NCBI RefSeq assembly: GCF_001435235.1
Contig: NZ_AZGB01000022.1
Location: 52,704-116,703, forward strand
Direction: 5' to 3'
Length of the DNA: 64,000 bases
DNA from: Liquorilactobacillus ghanensis DSM 18630
GTDB lineage: Bacteria > Bacillota > Bacilli > Lactobacillales > Lactobacillaceae
Both the position numbers and the translations under genes were made by a program. Each line of letters opens with the position of its first letter. The first letter of the stretch is position 1. The notes beneath the pieces were generated by a model. The model was not told where the DNA came from. It saw nothing but the letters and a program-made list of their open reading frames with translations, and did no database searches. Positions 10,044 through 18,643 of this stretch are shown in pieces.

Positions 10044-10880
10044 ATGAATTTATTAAACAACAAGGAACAAAAATTACAATCAGTTTTAGCTAACTATGAT
10101 CGGGTAGTTGTCGGCTTTTCCGGTGGAATTGACTCAACATTAATTTTAAATGAAGCTTTACAGGTTTTAGGTAAAGAGAACGTTTTGGCAGTTGTGGCTG
10201 ATTCTGAATTATTCAGTGAAGAAGAATATGTAAAAGCAATTGATCTGGCTGCTAAGATGGAAGTTAATGTCAAAGGAATTCAGCTTGATTATTTGGCAGA
10301 AAAGCATATCAAGCATAACACGCCGGAATCATGGTACTACATGAAGCAGATTTTTTATCATCAATTGCATCGAATAGCTGCTAAATTTAACGCTGATGCT
10401 GTTTTAGATGGCATGATCATGGATGATGAAGCAGATTTTCGTCCTGGTTTACGTGCCCGTGATGAGGCTGGGGCGGTTTCCGTTTTGCAAGTTGCTGGAT
10501 TTTATAAAACTGATGTTCGTCAATTAGCTCAAGAACACGGCTTAACTAACTGGAATAAAGTTGCTTCTTGTTCAGTTTCGTCTCGTTTCCCATACTATAC
10601 TGAATTAACCAGTGCTAAATTGCAACAAGTAATTGCTGCAGAATCTTACTTGCGTCATGTTGGTTTTGGTACTGTCCGAGTTCGGGTCCATGATAAATTA
10701 GCTCGAATTGAAGTCCCAGCAGATCGCATGAATGACTTAGTTGCACAAAAAGATCAAGTTACTGCTAAATTGCAATCATTAGGGTACGAGTATGTTTCTG
10801 TTGATTTGGAAGGATTTGTTAGCGGTCGGATGAATCAAACTCTTTCAGCAGCGAAAAAAGAAAAAATTTTAGTGGGGTAA
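10044..10880 (+). CDS. larE: LarE, ATP-dependent sacrificial sulfur transferase
   Basis: 278 residues of the PP-loop ATP pyrophosphatase superfamily. The P-loop SGGIDS is at residues 26-31. LarE adenylates the carboxylates of the pyridinium intermediate and donates sulfur from its own cysteine, leaving dehydroalanine. The sacrificial Cys176 is conserved (VASCSVSSRFP, numbering identical to L. plantarum), so this is the single-cysteine type rather than the Fe-S type. It lies between larC and larD with gaps of 2 and 4 bases, so the genes are co-transcribed; in L. plantarum larD precedes larE, so the order is swapped here. Confidence 0.96.
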   Translation: MNLLNNKEQKLQSVLANYDRVVVGFSGGIDSTLILNEALQVLGKENVLAVVADSELFSEEEYVKAIDLAAKMEVNVKGIQLDYLAEKHIKHNTPESWYYMKQIFYHQLHRIAAKFNADAVLDGMIMDDEADFRPGLRARDEAGAVSVLQVAGFYKTDVRQLAQEHGLTNWNKVASCSVSSRFPYYTELTSAKLQQVIAAESYLRHVGFGTVRVRVHDKLARIEVPADRMNDLVAQKDQVTAKLQSLGYEYVSVDLEGFVSGRMNQTLSAAKKEKILVG

Positions 10881-10884
10881 AAAA

Positions 10885-11604
10885 ATGCATTATTCATTAT
10901 TAGTTCGTTGCCTGGCAGAGTTTATTGGAACGGCAGTTATGGTGGCTTTGGGAAACGGCTCAGTAGCAAATGTTGAGTTAAAAGGAACTAAAGGCTTTCA
11001 CGGTGGTTGGGTATTAATAGGTTTTGGTTATGGAATCGGTGTGATGATTCCGGCATTGATGTTTGCAAATGTTTCTGGAGCTCAGATCAATCCGGCGATG
11101 ACAATTGCATTAGCTGCTACCGGTAATTTTCCGTGGAATGAGGTCTTGCCATATATTGTAGCTCAGTTATTAGGGGCAATTGGTGGACAACTATTAATCG
11201 TTTTAGCTTATAAACCGTATTACGATGAAACCACTAACTCAGAAAGTATTTTAGGGACTTTTGCTACGATCGATGCAGCTAATAGCTGGTTAAATGGCTT
11301 TATTAACGAATTTATCGGAACATTTCTGTTAGTGTTGGGAGCTTTATGCATTACGGCTGATAAAGTTGATTCACGTGCTGATTTTATTGGTTTAGGCTTT
11401 TTAGTGATGTGTCTGGTGGTATCTTTTGGTGGACCAACAGGACCAGCTTTGAATCCAGCTCGTGATTTGGGTCCAAGGCTACTACATGCTGTTTGGCCCT
11501 TTAAATTTAAAAAAAGTTCACAATTCAGCTATAGTTGGGTTCCAATTATCGCTCCAATTGCGGGAGCTGTTGTTGCAGCGGAAATTTATCAAGGAATTTT
11601 TTAG
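10885..11604 (+). CDS. larD: LarD, aquaglyceroporin-family lactate channel
   Basis: 239 residues of the MIP/GlpF family with six helices and two half-helices. The NPA boxes are intact: INPAMT (first) and LNPARD (second). In L. plantarum LarD conducts both lactic acid enantiomers. Its place inside the lar operon, 4 bases after larE, favours a lactate channel over a glycerol facilitator; the sequence alone cannot separate the two. Confidence 0.88.
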   Translation: MHYSLLVRCLAEFIGTAVMVALGNGSVANVELKGTKGFHGGWVLIGFGYGIGVMIPALMFANVSGAQINPAMTIALAATGNFPWNEVLPYIVAQLLGAIGGQLLIVLAYKPYYDETTNSESILGTFATIDAANSWLNGFINEFIGTFLLVLGALCITADKVDSRADFIGLGFLVMCLVVSFGGPTGPALNPARDLGPRLLHAVWPFKFKKSSQFSYSWVPIIAPIAGAVVAAEIYQGIF

Positions 11605-11623
11605 AAGTTGGGACAAATACAAA

Positions 11624-11665
11624 CAGCAGGTCGGTCATTTTTATAATAGCCGTTCTGTTGTTTTT
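11624..11665 (+). terminator. Hairpin with T-run between larD and nickel permease gene
   Basis: An 11-base imperfect stem (11624-11634 with 11650-11660; two wobbles, one mismatch) followed by TTTTT. It may act as a partial terminator lowering expression of the permease relative to larA-D. Weak stem, so moderate confidence. Confidence 0.5.
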
Positions 11666-11690
11666 AATTTATTGATTTGGAGTGGAAAAA

Positions 11691-12689
11691 ATGAGAAAAA
11701 AATTAACTACTATAAATTTCCGTTACTATTTCTTTGTGTTAATACTGCAGTCATTTGCTTTGGGTTGGTTATTCTTGATTGCTAAACAGCACACAGCCGT
11801 TTGGGGCTTGGGTTTAATTGCGTATACTTTAGGTTTGCGGCATGCTTTTGATGCCGATCATATTGCAGCTATTGATAATACTGTTCGCAAGTTAATTAAT
11901 CAGCAGCAAGAAGCTGCCGGAACAGGGTTCTATTTTTCTTTGGGACATTCAACCGTTGTTTTTTTGCTAGTTGTTGCAGTAAATTTCTCACTAAAATTAT
12001 TTAAAACGGACTTACCATTTCTAGAAAAAACTGGTAATTTAATTGGCGGAACCGTTTCAGGTATCTTTTTATTACTGTTAGCATTTGCTAACGTAGTGAT
12101 TTTGAGTAATTTATTTCAAATTGCTAGAAAGAAAGCCAACCATCTTTTGAATGACCGAAAATTAAATCAATTATTAGCCAAGCGCGGTTTCTTAGTTCGA
12201 ATTTTAATGCCTTTGTTGAATTTAGTTAAACGAAGTTGGCAAATGTATCCGATTGGTTTTTTATTTGGTTTAGGGTTCGATACAGCGACGGAAATTGCTT
12301 TATTAGCAATTGCCGCCAGCAGTGATCAAACATTGCTTGGTTGGAATAATTTAGTTTTTCCGGTAATGTTCGCCGCTGGAATGAATTTAATGGACACCAC
12401 TGATTCTGTTATGATCACCAGTGCTTATCGTTGGGCCTTTGCCAGTCCTGATCGTAAAATTTATTACAATTTAACGGTTACTTTAGTTTCAGTCGTTGCT
12501 GCATTTTCCATCGGCCTTATTGAATTGCTACAAGTTGCTACCAGCTTTATCAAGCAAAGCAGGACTAAGTTAAATTGGCTATCTAATTTGAACTTTAATC
12601 AGTTGGGAATTTGGTTAACATTATGTTTACTGGCTGCTTGGTTGTTAGCATACTTTAAATGGCAGCAGCAAAATAAATCAACGATTTAG
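11691..12689 (+). CDS. Nickel/cobalt permease, NiCoT (NixA/HoxN) family
   Basis: About 332 residues, eight predicted helices. The family signature in the second helix is present as RHAFDADHIAAIDNT (His51-x4-Asp-His57), followed by LGHSTVVF and FGLGFDTATEI, all standard NiCoT motifs. It should import nickel for LarC. I start it at the ATG at 11691, 8 bases after GGAG; a GTG at 11682 lies inside the ribosome site. In L. plantarum nickel comes through the ECF transporter LarMNQO, so this is a non-homologous replacement in the same genomic position, 86 bases after larD. Confidence 0.93.
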   Translation: MRKKLTTINFRYYFFVLILQSFALGWLFLIAKQHTAVWGLGLIAYTLGLRHAFDADHIAAIDNTVRKLINQQQEAAGTGFYFSLGHSTVVFLLVVAVNFSLKLFKTDLPFLEKTGNLIGGTVSGIFLLLLAFANVVILSNLFQIARKKANHLLNDRKLNQLLAKRGFLVRILMPLLNLVKRSWQMYPIGFLFGLGFDTATEIALLAIAASSDQTLLGWNNLVFPVMFAAGMNLMDTTDSVMITSAYRWAFASPDRKIYYNLTVTLVSVVAAFSIGLIELLQVATSFIKQSRTKLNWLSNLNFNQLGIWLTLCLLAAWLLAYFKWQQQNKSTI

Positions 12690-12773
12690 GCGTCAATTAA
12701 TTTAAAACTATTAGTTTTTGATAATTGAAATCGGAATAAATTTATTACAATTTAATTATTTTAATAATTAAGC

Positions 12774-12802
12774 TTGACTTTCTTATAAAAACAAGTTAGA
12801 TT
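12774..12802 (+). promoter_or_regulatory. Promoter of leucine-leader / leuA transcript
   Basis: TTGACT (12774-12779), 17-base spacer, TAGATT (12797-12802). Placed about 33 bases before the leader peptide start. Confidence 0.6.
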
Positions 12803-12834
12803 AGTGACAAGCAATTACGAAAGGAGTTTTCATC

Positions 12835-12885
12835 ATGGAAAAACTGCAATTTAATTATTCAATTGAATTCGCCCTACTACTATGA
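12835..12885 (+). CDS. Leucine-rich attenuator leader peptide
   Basis: A 16-codon ORF, MEKLQFNYSIEFALLL, ends in three consecutive CTA leucine codons directly before TGA. It has a strong AAAGGAG ribosome site 9 bases upstream and its own promoter, and it lies before hairpins, a terminator and a leuA-type gene. This is the classical layout of a leucine-codon attenuator: ribosome stalling at CTA codons when Leu-tRNA is scarce would allow read-through. Not seen by any length-limited gene caller. Confidence 0.75.
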   Translation: MEKLQFNYSIEFALLL

Positions 12886-12888
12886 CCG

Positions 12889-12983
12889 AGGACTCTGACA
12901 ATTTGTCGAGTCCTATTTGGTATTGTAGGATGGGGCTCGTGCAAGATAGAAGCGTCTCATTCTACATGAATGAGGCGTTTTTT
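12889..12983 (+). terminator. Attenuator: alternative hairpins and terminator before leuA
   Basis: Hairpin A pairs AGGACTC (12889-12895) with GAGTCCT (12908-12914) and has an inner GAC/GTC extension. An alternative hairpin B uses the same 12908-12915 segment against 12926-12938 (TCCTA with TAGGA, GAG with CTC). A terminator follows: arms 12952-12961 and 12969-12978, 7-base loop, six T. A and B exclude each other; how B affects the terminator is not obvious from the pairing. Confidence 0.7.
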
Positions 12984-13018
12984 ATTTTATATTTTTAAAA
13001 ATTTAGGGGGAGTTAAAT

Positions 13019-14188
13019 ATGACCAAACAAATCCAATTTTTCGATACAACATTACGTGATGGCGAACAAACTATCGGGGTGAATTTCTCGATTCAAGACA
13101 AGCTGATACTGGCACAAAAAATTGCTGATTGGGGTGCCGATGTAATCGAAGCCGGTTTTCCAGTTGCTTCTGAAAATGATTTTAAGGCAGTTCGGCAGAT
13201 CGGTAAGAATGTCACAAACTGTAATGTCATCGGATTAGCCAGATGCGTAAAAAAAGATATTGATGCAGTAACTCAAGCTTTAGCCGATGCTCCAACTGGT
13301 CAAATTCATGTTTTCATTGCTACCAGTCCAATTCATCGAGAAGCCAAACTGCATATGGATCAAGCAGCAGTAATTAAAAAAATCAATGAATGCGTTAGTT
13401 ATGCGCATAAATCATTTGAACATGTTGAATTCTCACCAGAAGATGCCACTCGAACTGAATGGAATTTTTTAGTAACAGCTATTCGGACAGCCATTAATGC
13501 CGGAGCCGATGTAATTAATATTCCAGATACTACTGGCTATACCAATCCTGATGAATTTGGAGCATTATTTGATTATTTAAAAGAAAATATTCCAGAATTT
13601 GATCGAGTCACATTTTCAGTTCATTGTCACAATGATTTAGGGATGGCAACCGCAAATGCTTTGGCTGCTGTTAAACACGGAGCCAGTCGAATTGAAGGAA
13701 CAATCAATGGAATCGGCGAACGGGCTGGTAATACAGCATTGGAAGAAGTTGCGGCTGCAATGGATGTCAGAAAAGATTTTTACCAAGTTGAAAACCAGGT
13801 TGATTTAACCAAAACCTATGAACTGGCAAAATTAGTCAGTGAAAAATCCAAGATGCCGATTCCACATAATAAACCAATTATCGGTGCCAATGTTTTTGCG
13901 CATGAATCAGGAATCCATCAAGACGGTTTTTTGAAAAATCATGCTACTTACGAAATTTTAACACCACAAAGTGTTGGAATTGCACATTCTTCAATTCCAT
14001 TAGGCAAATTGTCCGGCTCACATGCTGTTGCTGCAAAATTAAAACAGCTGGGGTATCAAATTACATCTGCTGATATGCATAAGATTTTCCCGATTTTCAA
14101 ACAGGTTGCTGATCAGCAGGCAATCGTTTCTGCAGAAGACTTGCGTCAAATTATGCAGCGCTTTGAAAAGACCGTTCAAAAAAGCTAA
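13019..14188 (+). CDS. 2-isopropylmalate synthase-like enzyme, short form without regulatory domain
   Basis: 389 residues of the DRE-TIM metallolyase family. FFDTTLRDGEQTIGVNFS carries the metal-binding Asp and catalytic Arg; SVHCHNDLGMATANALAA and GTINGIGERAGN carry the metal-binding His residues and the glycine loop. It would condense 2-oxoisovalerate with acetyl-CoA in leucine synthesis. Standard LeuA is about 510 residues; this one ends after the linker (HESGIHQDGFLKN, LGKLSGSHAVAAKL) and lacks the C-terminal leucine-binding LeuA dimer domain, so feedback inhibition is unlikely and control may rest on the attenuator. No leuBCD follows. Homocitrate or citramalate synthase activity cannot be excluded. 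Confidence 0.88.
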   Translation: MTKQIQFFDTTLRDGEQTIGVNFSIQDKLILAQKIADWGADVIEAGFPVASENDFKAVRQIGKNVTNCNVIGLARCVKKDIDAVTQALADAPTGQIHVFIATSPIHREAKLHMDQAAVIKKINECVSYAHKSFEHVEFSPEDATRTEWNFLVTAIRTAINAGADVINIPDTTGYTNPDEFGALFDYLKENIPEFDRVTFSVHCHNDLGMATANALAAVKHGASRIEGTINGIGERAGNTALEEVAAAMDVRKDFYQVENQVDLTKTYELAKLVSEKSKMPIPHNKPIIGANVFAHESGIHQDGFLKNHATYEILTPQSVGIAHSSIPLGKLSGSHAVAAKLKQLGYQITSADMHKIFPIFKQVADQQAIVSAEDLRQIMQRFEKTVQKS

Positions 14189-14296
14189 TTTGTAAACCAC
14201 TTCAGCATAAGTCATTCTAGTTGACAAAAGGACCTATTTTTTGGTTTTCTTACTTTGATAGGAGACTGAACGTATTTATCAAAGAAGGTAAAATCA

Positions 14297-15115
14297 ATGA
14301 ATGATCTGCCCAACTTATCTGAACAAGTTTATAATTTAATTTTGAATCCGGCTACTCGTGATTGGGAGAGGCAACAATTAGTTGCGGCTAAAAATGCACT
14401 AACAGAACGAAATGTAGCCACGGTTTGGGCTGAACTTGAATATCGTTTACGTCCACTCGCAGTTCGAAATAACCTTACGCCGGCGGTTGCTGATTTTTAC
14501 GCCATTCTCAGTCATGATGAAAACGGTGGTCAATCATTTGATTTGACGATTCATTTTGCGTCAGATCCGCCTTGGCAAAAGCGGGCAATTTTTGCTGGTG
14601 GCTGTTTTTGGTGTTTAGTTGAACCATTTGAGCTTCGGCCGGGTATTATAGCAGTTATTTCTGGTTATACCGGTGGCAAAACTGCAGCACCAACTTACGA
14701 AACCGTCAGCAGTCAAAATACCGGTCATGTTGAGGCGGTTGAAATTATTTTTGACAGTCGCGAGATTGATTATGAAGATTTGTTGGAACTTTATTGGAAA
14801 TTAATTGATCCAACAGATGTCGATGGTCAAATTAATGACCGCGGCAGCAATTATCGACCGGTCATTTTTGTTCGGGATCGGCAACAGCGACAAGCTGCCG
14901 AAAAATCTAAACAAGCATTAAATGATGCTAGAAAATTTTCTAAACCGATTGTTGTTCCAATTGAAACAGCAACCAAATTTTGGCCAGCCGAAAACTATCA
15001 CCAACAATTCTATCGAAAACATCCGCAACGCTATCGATTGATCGCTCGGACCCGTAAGCAGTATTTGCTGGCATTGCGGGTTGCTGGTAAGCTTAAAAAT
15101 ATTTTTTCTAAGTAA
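14297..15115 (+). CDS. msrA: Peptide methionine sulfoxide reductase A with N-terminal extension
   Basis: 272 residues. The catalytic motif GGCFWC is at 101-106, with Cys103 as the nucleophile, and the MsrA domain continues through SGYTGGKTAAPTYETVSSQNTGHVEAV, YWKLIDPTDVDGQINDRGSNYR and PAENYHQQFYRKHP. About 95 residues precede the domain, unlike the usual 170-180 residue enzyme; this helical N-terminal extension (no signal peptide) has unknown function. The ATG has a GAAGG site. It repairs methionine-S-sulfoxide in proteins. Confidence 0.94.
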   Translation: MNDLPNLSEQVYNLILNPATRDWERQQLVAAKNALTERNVATVWAELEYRLRPLAVRNNLTPAVADFYAILSHDENGGQSFDLTIHFASDPPWQKRAIFAGGCFWCLVEPFELRPGIIAVISGYTGGKTAAPTYETVSSQNTGHVEAVEIIFDSREIDYEDLLELYWKLIDPTDVDGQINDRGSNYRPVIFVRDRQQRQAAEKSKQALNDARKFSKPIVVPIETATKFWPAENYHQQFYRKHPQRYRLIARTRKQYLLALRVAGKLKNIFSK

Positions 15116-15157
15116 AAAAAGGAACTGCGACAATAAAACTTGTCCAGCTCCTTTTAA
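15116..15157. terminator. Bidirectional terminator msrA / ferritin
   Basis: A-run plus AAGGAACTG...GACA (from 15114) pairs with TGTC...CAGCTCCTTTT (to 15157) with one mismatch. It sits between convergent genes. Confidence 0.75.
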
Positions 15158-15174
15158 ATTTACAGCTAAAGCTA

Positions 15175-15663
15175 TTATTTGTGATCAGAACTTTGACCCA
15201 TTTGCTCATCCAGAGTTAATAAGTCTTTGCCATCAACTAAATCATATTTAGCGATCAAATTGCGGGCGTTGACTTCTTCTTCGATTTGTTCGCTGATAAA
15301 ATAATTTAAAAAATTTTGTGTTTCAAAATCATTTTTTTCTTGAGCCAGCTGATAAATCTTGCGGATGCAATCGCTAATATATTGTTCATGCTTCAGCCCA
15401 CCCTCCATAACTTCTTTAATGGAGGCATAGGTTTGTGAAGTATGCTCAATTGGTGTCAAATTAACTTTTTGATCCATATCATGTAAAAAGTTGATGAAAC
15501 GCCAACCGTGTTCTATTTCTTCATTTGCCTGATCTTTATACCATTTTGAAAAGCCATGCAAGCGGCGTTCTTCAAAGAAATTATAAAAATCCAAATAAAT
15601 ATATGCTGATTGAAATTCTTTGTTGACCTGTTCATTTAACAGTTGATAGATTTGTTTTTCCAT
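15175..15663 (-). CDS. Non-haem ferritin
   Basis: 162 residues, four-helix-bundle ferritin of the bacterial FtnA type. Ferroxidase ligands are visible: Glu16 in QVNKEFQSAY, Glu and His in the ANEEIEHGW motif, and later glutamates in ISEQIEEEVNA. It oxidises and stores iron in a 24-mer shell and so limits Fenton chemistry. An AAAGGAG site precedes the start. Single gene, convergent with msrA; both are oxidative-stress functions, but they are not in one operon. Confidence 0.94.
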   Translation of the reverse strand: MEKQIYQLLNEQVNKEFQSAYIYLDFYNFFEERRLHGFSKWYKDQANEEIEHGWRFINFLHDMDQKVNLTPIEHTSQTYASIKEVMEGGLKHEQYISDCIRKIYQLAQEKNDFETQNFLNYFISEQIEEEVNARNLIAKYDLVDGKDLLTLDEQMGQSSDHK

Positions 15664-15786
15664 TGTTTTTTGCTCCTTTCAAGATTTATTTTAACATAAT
15701 TTTTGCTGAATGATTAATAGTTCACAAAACAAGTTAAGTTTGAGATAATTCACTTAGGGGAAATTATTAAATTTTGGGGGAGTTAG

Positions 15787-17610
15787 ATGAAAAAACAAGG
15801 GTTAGGTATTTTAGTAGGCTTCTTTGTTGGTTTATTAACTATTTTTTCAATAAATGTTCATGCTGATCCGGATTATGAAATTACAAATTATCGGGTGCAG
15901 GCTAATGTTCAAACTGATGGCTCGGTTATTTTAACGCAGCGAATCCGGTATAAATTTGCTGATTCCGCGCATGGCGTTTATTATCAGCAAGCGCTTGGAA
16001 AACAGCAGGAAATAGAAGATGTATCAGTTGCTGTCCAGCAAGCAGGGGAAACAAGACAAATCCCGCTCGCATATAATGGACTAGATAATACTTATCAAGA
16101 AACTGAACCTGGTAATAAAATTAAATTAAAAGTTTTTCATTCACTTGATAATCAGACTGCAACCTTTATTTATCGCTATAAAATCACTGATGTTGTTATC
16201 AATTGGATTGATACGGCGGAACTGAATTGGAAAATTATCGGCAGCGGCTGGGATGTGCCTTTAAATAATGTCAAAATTACTATTCAACTGCCACGACATC
16301 CGGTTGATCAGCTGCAGGCTTGGGTGCATGCCGATACTGACGGTCACGTCGATGTTGATCGAGCCAAAGGACGGGTGGTAATCACAGCTAAGAGCAATCC
16401 AGAAAACTCGTTCATTGAAAGTCATTTACTGTTCTCACCGGGAGTTACCTTTGAAAACGAATTGATCAAATCGGAAAAAAGAAAAAAGGTTGTCCAAAAA
16501 CAAGAGGCTGCTTTGGCTAAAAAATCAAATCAACAGAAAAAACGACATATATTGTTACAACACCTACTTTTTGGCGGAATGTTTGGTCTAGGTTGTATAT
16601 TGTTTTTATTAGTTTCCATACTTATTTTACGAAATAAGTATCCGCAACAAGCTTGGCCGGTGTCATGGCGACATGCAGTTCATTCGTTTGAGCTTCCCAG
16701 TTTGCCAGTCGCCGTTTGTCAAGCTATCTTGCATAATCGGAAGCCGGATACCAAGGCCTTGAGTGCAACTTTGTTAGAATTAGCAGTGCAGCGAAAAATA
16801 AAAATTGAAGAGCTGCCAGGTAAAACTAAATTTGGTAAAACCAAATCCGATTATCGAATTACGCTCTTGGATCAGCAGCTGCTAAAATCAGCAACTATTT
16901 GGAGACGACTCTTTAATAAAGTTGGCGATGGTGAAAGTTTCACTTTAACTCAACTTAAGCAGGCTGGTAAAAAAAAGACTACCAGTGCATCGTTGCAAAA
17001 AGCCTTTACTTCATGGCAAAAAAAGCAGAAAAAATTGGCTGACTCACAGAAATATTTAAAGGAACCCATTAGATTTCGTGATAATTTAATTACTATTTTA
17101 ACAATTCTGGCGTGTGGATTGCTGTTGGCCGGTAGTATTTTGCTGCAGCAAAAACTATTGATTGTTGCTGCTGGAGTCTTAAGTTTGTTGATTGTTGGGA
17201 TAGTCGGTTTCTTTTTGAAAAAACACTCGCCATATACTGCTAGCGGATTGGTATTGGTTAATCAGCTGCGCGGCTTTAAAAAAATGCTGGCAGATATCGG
17301 CCGTTTTAATTTGAAAGAAGTCGGCGAACTGGTTCTTTGGGAAAATGTGATGCCATATGCAGTGGTTTTTGGTTTAGCACCCAAAGTTGCAGCTGCAATT
17401 GAAACTAATTTCAGTGTTGAAGAATTAAATAATACTTTCTTTTTATATTATCCAATCTCGGCTAGCGGTAATAATATTAATTTTGGAGCAAACTTTGCCA
17501 AAAGTTTTTCATCCAGCATAACTTCAGCTTCAGCCAATGGTAGTTCCGGTGGCTTCAGCGGTGGCAGTTCTGGCGGCTTTGGTGGCGGCTCAGGTGGTGG
17601 AGCCTTCTAA
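15787..17610 (+). CDS. DUF2207 membrane protein with Gly/Ser-rich tail
   Basis: 607 residues. A cleavable signal peptide (about 1-26, ending NVHAD) precedes an extracellular DUF2207 domain (YEITNYRVQANVQTDGSVILTQRIRYKF onwards). Transmembrane helices are near 260-280 and a pair near 430-475. The protein ends with a repetitive GGFSGGSSGGFGGGSGGG tail, common in this family. The role is unknown; DUF2207 proteins are widespread in lactobacilli. The start has a GGGGGAG site. Single gene. Confidence 0.88.
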   Translation: MKKQGLGILVGFFVGLLTIFSINVHADPDYEITNYRVQANVQTDGSVILTQRIRYKFADSAHGVYYQQALGKQQEIEDVSVAVQQAGETRQIPLAYNGLDNTYQETEPGNKIKLKVFHSLDNQTATFIYRYKITDVVINWIDTAELNWKIIGSGWDVPLNNVKITIQLPRHPVDQLQAWVHADTDGHVDVDRAKGRVVITAKSNPENSFIESHLLFSPGVTFENELIKSEKRKKVVQKQEAALAKKSNQQKKRHILLQHLLFGGMFGLGCILFLLVSILILRNKYPQQAWPVSWRHAVHSFELPSLPVAVCQAILHNRKPDTKALSATLLELAVQRKIKIEELPGKTKFGKTKSDYRITLLDQQLLKSATIWRRLFNKVGDGESFTLTQLKQAGKKKTTSASLQKAFTSWQKKQKKLADSQKYLKEPIRFRDNLITILTILACGLLLAGSILLQQKLLIVAAGVLSLLIVGIVGFFLKKHSPYTASGLVLVNQLRGFKKMLADIGRFNLKEVGELVLWENVMPYAVVFGLAPKVAAAIETNFSVEELNNTFFLYYPISASGNNINFGANFAKSFSSSITSASANGSSGGFSGGSSGGFGGGSGGGAF

Positions 17611-17694
17611 TTATGGTTAAGATTGAAATATGATTGGATTATTCTGAACAAAAAAATATTTTTACTATTTAAAATCATAAAAGAGGTTATTATT

Positions 17695-18537
17695 TTGAAA
17701 AAAATAGCATTGATTGCTGATGTTCATGGAAATTATACTGCCTTGCAAGCAGTTTTAACTGATGCGTCGCAACGTAAGGTTGATGATTATTTAGTTTTAG
17801 GTGATATTGTCAATCGCGGACCTGCTCCAGAAAAATGTCTTCATGCCCTTCAAGCCAAACATCCAGCAGCTTGGGTAATTGGTAACCATGAACAAGTTTA
17901 TCAAAGTCTGCTGCAGCAAAAATTTCAAAATTTTGCTGATAATGAGAAGGCAATTTTGGCTATTATTACTTCCGAATTTGATCGTCGTTATTTAACGCAT
18001 AATGAGTTTAGCTGGCTGGCTAACTTGCCTTTGTGTCAAGAAGTAACTATTGAAAAGCTTAAACTGCGTATTTTTCATGCAACACCAACCAGCTGTCGGG
18101 GACACTTGACCGTTCCAACAGCTCCGCAAGCTAATTTTGATGAATTGTTAGCTGCTTCAACTGCTCAAGTGGCAATTTATGGTCACACTCATCAGGTTTT
18201 ATTGCGGCAAACAAGTGATGGCCGGTTGATTATTAATCCCGGTAGTATTGGATTGGCCGTTTCCAAGCAGCAAAGTTTGGCTGCTGCTCAGGCTAAGTAT
18301 GCCATCTTAACGATTGCTGACCGGCAATTATTGGATTGCCAATTTCTGTCTGTTCCTTATGATGTAGATTCAGAAATCAAGTTAGCTGAAAAACGCCGGG
18401 TTCCATTTGCAAGATTGTATACTTTCTTATTGCAAACAGGAACTTTTACTTATACTGAAACTAATGTTCATAAAGAAAATGCGGCTCATAATTATCGTCA
18501 AACTGCCCAGCAATTAATCGCACAAAATAATTGGTGA
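17695..18537 (+). CDS. Metallophosphoesterase (calcineurin-like, YfcE/YvnB type)
   Basis: 280 residues with the phosphoesterase motifs in order: IADVHGNYTAL (D-x-H), LGDIVNRGP (GD), IGNHEQ (GNHE), and GHTHQ near residue 165. These residues bind two metal ions. I start it at the TTG at 17695, 8 bases after AGAGG; an upstream in-frame ATG at 17623 has no ribosome site. Cytoplasmic. The substrate is unknown; family members cleave phosphodiesters, nucleotides or phosphoproteins. Confidence 0.88.
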   Translation: MKKIALIADVHGNYTALQAVLTDASQRKVDDYLVLGDIVNRGPAPEKCLHALQAKHPAAWVIGNHEQVYQSLLQQKFQNFADNEKAILAIITSEFDRRYLTHNEFSWLANLPLCQEVTIEKLKLRIFHATPTSCRGHLTVPTAPQANFDELLAASTAQVAIYGHTHQVLLRQTSDGRLIINPGSIGLAVSKQQSLAAAQAKYAILTIADRQLLDCQFLSVPYDVDSEIKLAEKRRVPFARLYTFLLQTGTFTYTETNVHKENAAHNYRQTAQQLIAQNNW

Positions 18538-18643
18538 TCGGAATAGTTTAAAAAAATGTTAAAAACTCTGGGGCAGCTTTCGTGTTAAATTAGATACTAG
18601 TGGTATTAACAATTAACACGATTTGACGAATTGAGGAATTTTT

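Noticed and set aside
12690..13018. T-box riboswitch before leuA
   Set aside because: No specifier loop and no TGGNACCGCG core; a leader peptide with Leu codons explains the region better.
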